Shown here: positions 31,906-32,822 of the stretch, one piece after another
Layout of the letters: every line of letters starts with the position of its first letter
How positions within the stretch are numbered: the stretch's first letter is position 1
Assembly: GCF_018860705.1 (NCBI RefSeq)
Contig: NZ_JAHKQA010000050.1
Coordinates: 1-32,822 of the forward strand
Source: Citreicella sp. C3M06
Lineage (GTDB): Bacteria; Pseudomonadota; Alphaproteobacteria; Rhodobacterales; Rhodobacteraceae
DNA length: 32,822 bases
Direction: 5' to 3'
Program-made: the position numbers and the translations under genes
The notes under the pieces: model-generated
What the model was told of the DNA's origin: nothing
Databases searched by the model: none
The model's input: only the letters and a program-made list of their open reading frames with translations

Positions 31906-32822
31906 TCTGAAGAGCGTGGCGCGCCCTGAGGATCTGCTCGGTGATGCCGGGCGGATGCAAGAGCTGAAGAACGGGTGCTTGGCGCGAGTCGATGGCGCAT
32001 CCACTGCCCGGCAGGGTATTGCATAGCCATATCCCGAAAGGGTGGGCTATGAGGAGGGCAATGAAGCGCCGCCGGGCCAGGGCAACCGCCGGAACGGCGC
32101 CTCGCGCAAGGTGTTGAAGGAGCAGGAAGGCGAGTTGCCGGTGGCGGTGCCTCGCGTGTGCGATAGCAGCTTCGAGCCCATGCTGGCGAAAATGGGTCAG
32201 ACCCAGATCGACGGGATGGATGACAAGATCCTTGGTCTCTCTGCCTCCGGGCTGAAGGTCCGGGACATCCAGCCCCATCTGCTCGATTTCTACGGCTTGA
32301 AGGTCTCCCCGACCTGATCAGCCGCGTCACTGATGCGGTGCCCGACGAGGTCCGGGAATGGCAGAGCCGGGCGCTTGAGCGGACGTATCCGATCGTGATC
32401 TTCGATCCTTGCGAGTGGCGATCCGCGATGCCGACAGTCGGACGGTGAACAACAAGCCCGTGTATGTCGCCTCTGGCATCCCCCGTGACGGCCAGCGCGA
32501 CGTTTTGGGCCTGCGGATCGCCGAGAACGAGGGGGCCAAATTCCGGCTCTCGGTGATGAACGAGTTGAAGAGCCGGGGCGCTCAAGACGTCCCGATCGCG
32601 TTTGTGGACGGGCTCAAGGGGGGTCCCCAACGCCTTCCCTGACGCCATGGTTCAGACCTGCGTTCGGCATCGGGTTCGAACCTATGGTGACCAATGCCTC
32701 ACTGCATCTGGTGCGCCATAGCCTGAACTTCTGCACCTAGAAGGACCGTAAGATCGTGGCCGCCAGTCTGCGCCGGATTTACAGCGTTTCGAACGCCGAT
32801 ATGGCCTAGGGTCAGGATTCAT
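31898..32822 (+). pseudogene. IS256-family transposase, N-terminal and central remnant (runs off the window)
   Basis: A decayed IS256 mutator-type transposase. Blocks in order: [60 protein letters not shown], then a frame change near 32312 to [20 protein letters not shown], another near 32405 to [20 protein letters not shown] and IAFVDGLKG, then further shifts to HLVRHSLNF and KIVAASLRRIYS. It matches the family up to just before the region where the fragment at window position 62 begins. Stops and shifts make it inactive. Confidence 0.85.

Noticed and set aside
1-32822. CRISPR arrays, tRNA or rRNA genes, plasmid replication genes
   Set aside because: Looked for regular spaced repeats, tRNA-like cloverleafs and repABC/parAB-type proteins; saw none.

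Overview
The window is GC-rich DNA with alphaproteobacterial character. Gene content and protein style (clade-2 catalase, DUF421 protein, PIG-L/NodS cassette, EcfG-type promoter motif) suggest Rhodobacteraceae/Roseobacter-group DNA. That placement is inference; there is no rRNA or other taxonomic marker. I see no tRNA, rRNA, CRISPR array, replication or conjugation genes. Both ends lie in decayed IS256-family transposase sequence, and further IS21-like and IS66-like fragments lie inside, so this looks like an accessory island or plasmid segment.

Left part (1-13.5 kb) is a stress/carbohydrate region. It holds an IS256 remnant, a frameshifted DUF421 pseudogene, and two minus-strand GH13 alpha-glucosidases whose specificity residues differ. 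About 1.2 kb without a recognisable gene follows. Next comes a tight four-gene cassette: acyl-CoA dehydrogenase-like protein, PIG-L deacetylase, NodS-like methyltransferase and family 2 glycosyltransferase. It is followed by a large KatE-type catalase behind a full-match EcfG (general stress response) promoter motif, a small phasin-like gene, the intact DUF421 paralogue, and an IS66 TnpA remnant.

Middle part (13.9-21.5 kb) is a single 2518-residue gene for a Tc-toxin A subunit (TcA/TcdA-like). No TcB or TcC partner is present in the window.

Right part (21.8-31.5 kb) is a compact plus-strand operon that I consider the most interesting system. Its order is HPt protein, BcsB-like periplasmic protein, membrane GT2 synthase with an N-terminal MshEN-like domain, polytopic GT-C-like membrane protein, response regulator with a degenerate GGDEF domain, membrane histidine kinase, single-domain response regulator, and small outer-membrane beta-barrel. 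It reads as a polysaccharide synthesis/export machine with its own phosphorelay, resembling but not equal to the bacterial cellulose synthase system (no PilZ domain seen, no BcsC, BcsD or BcsZ). The window closes with IS21 istA and IS256 remnants.
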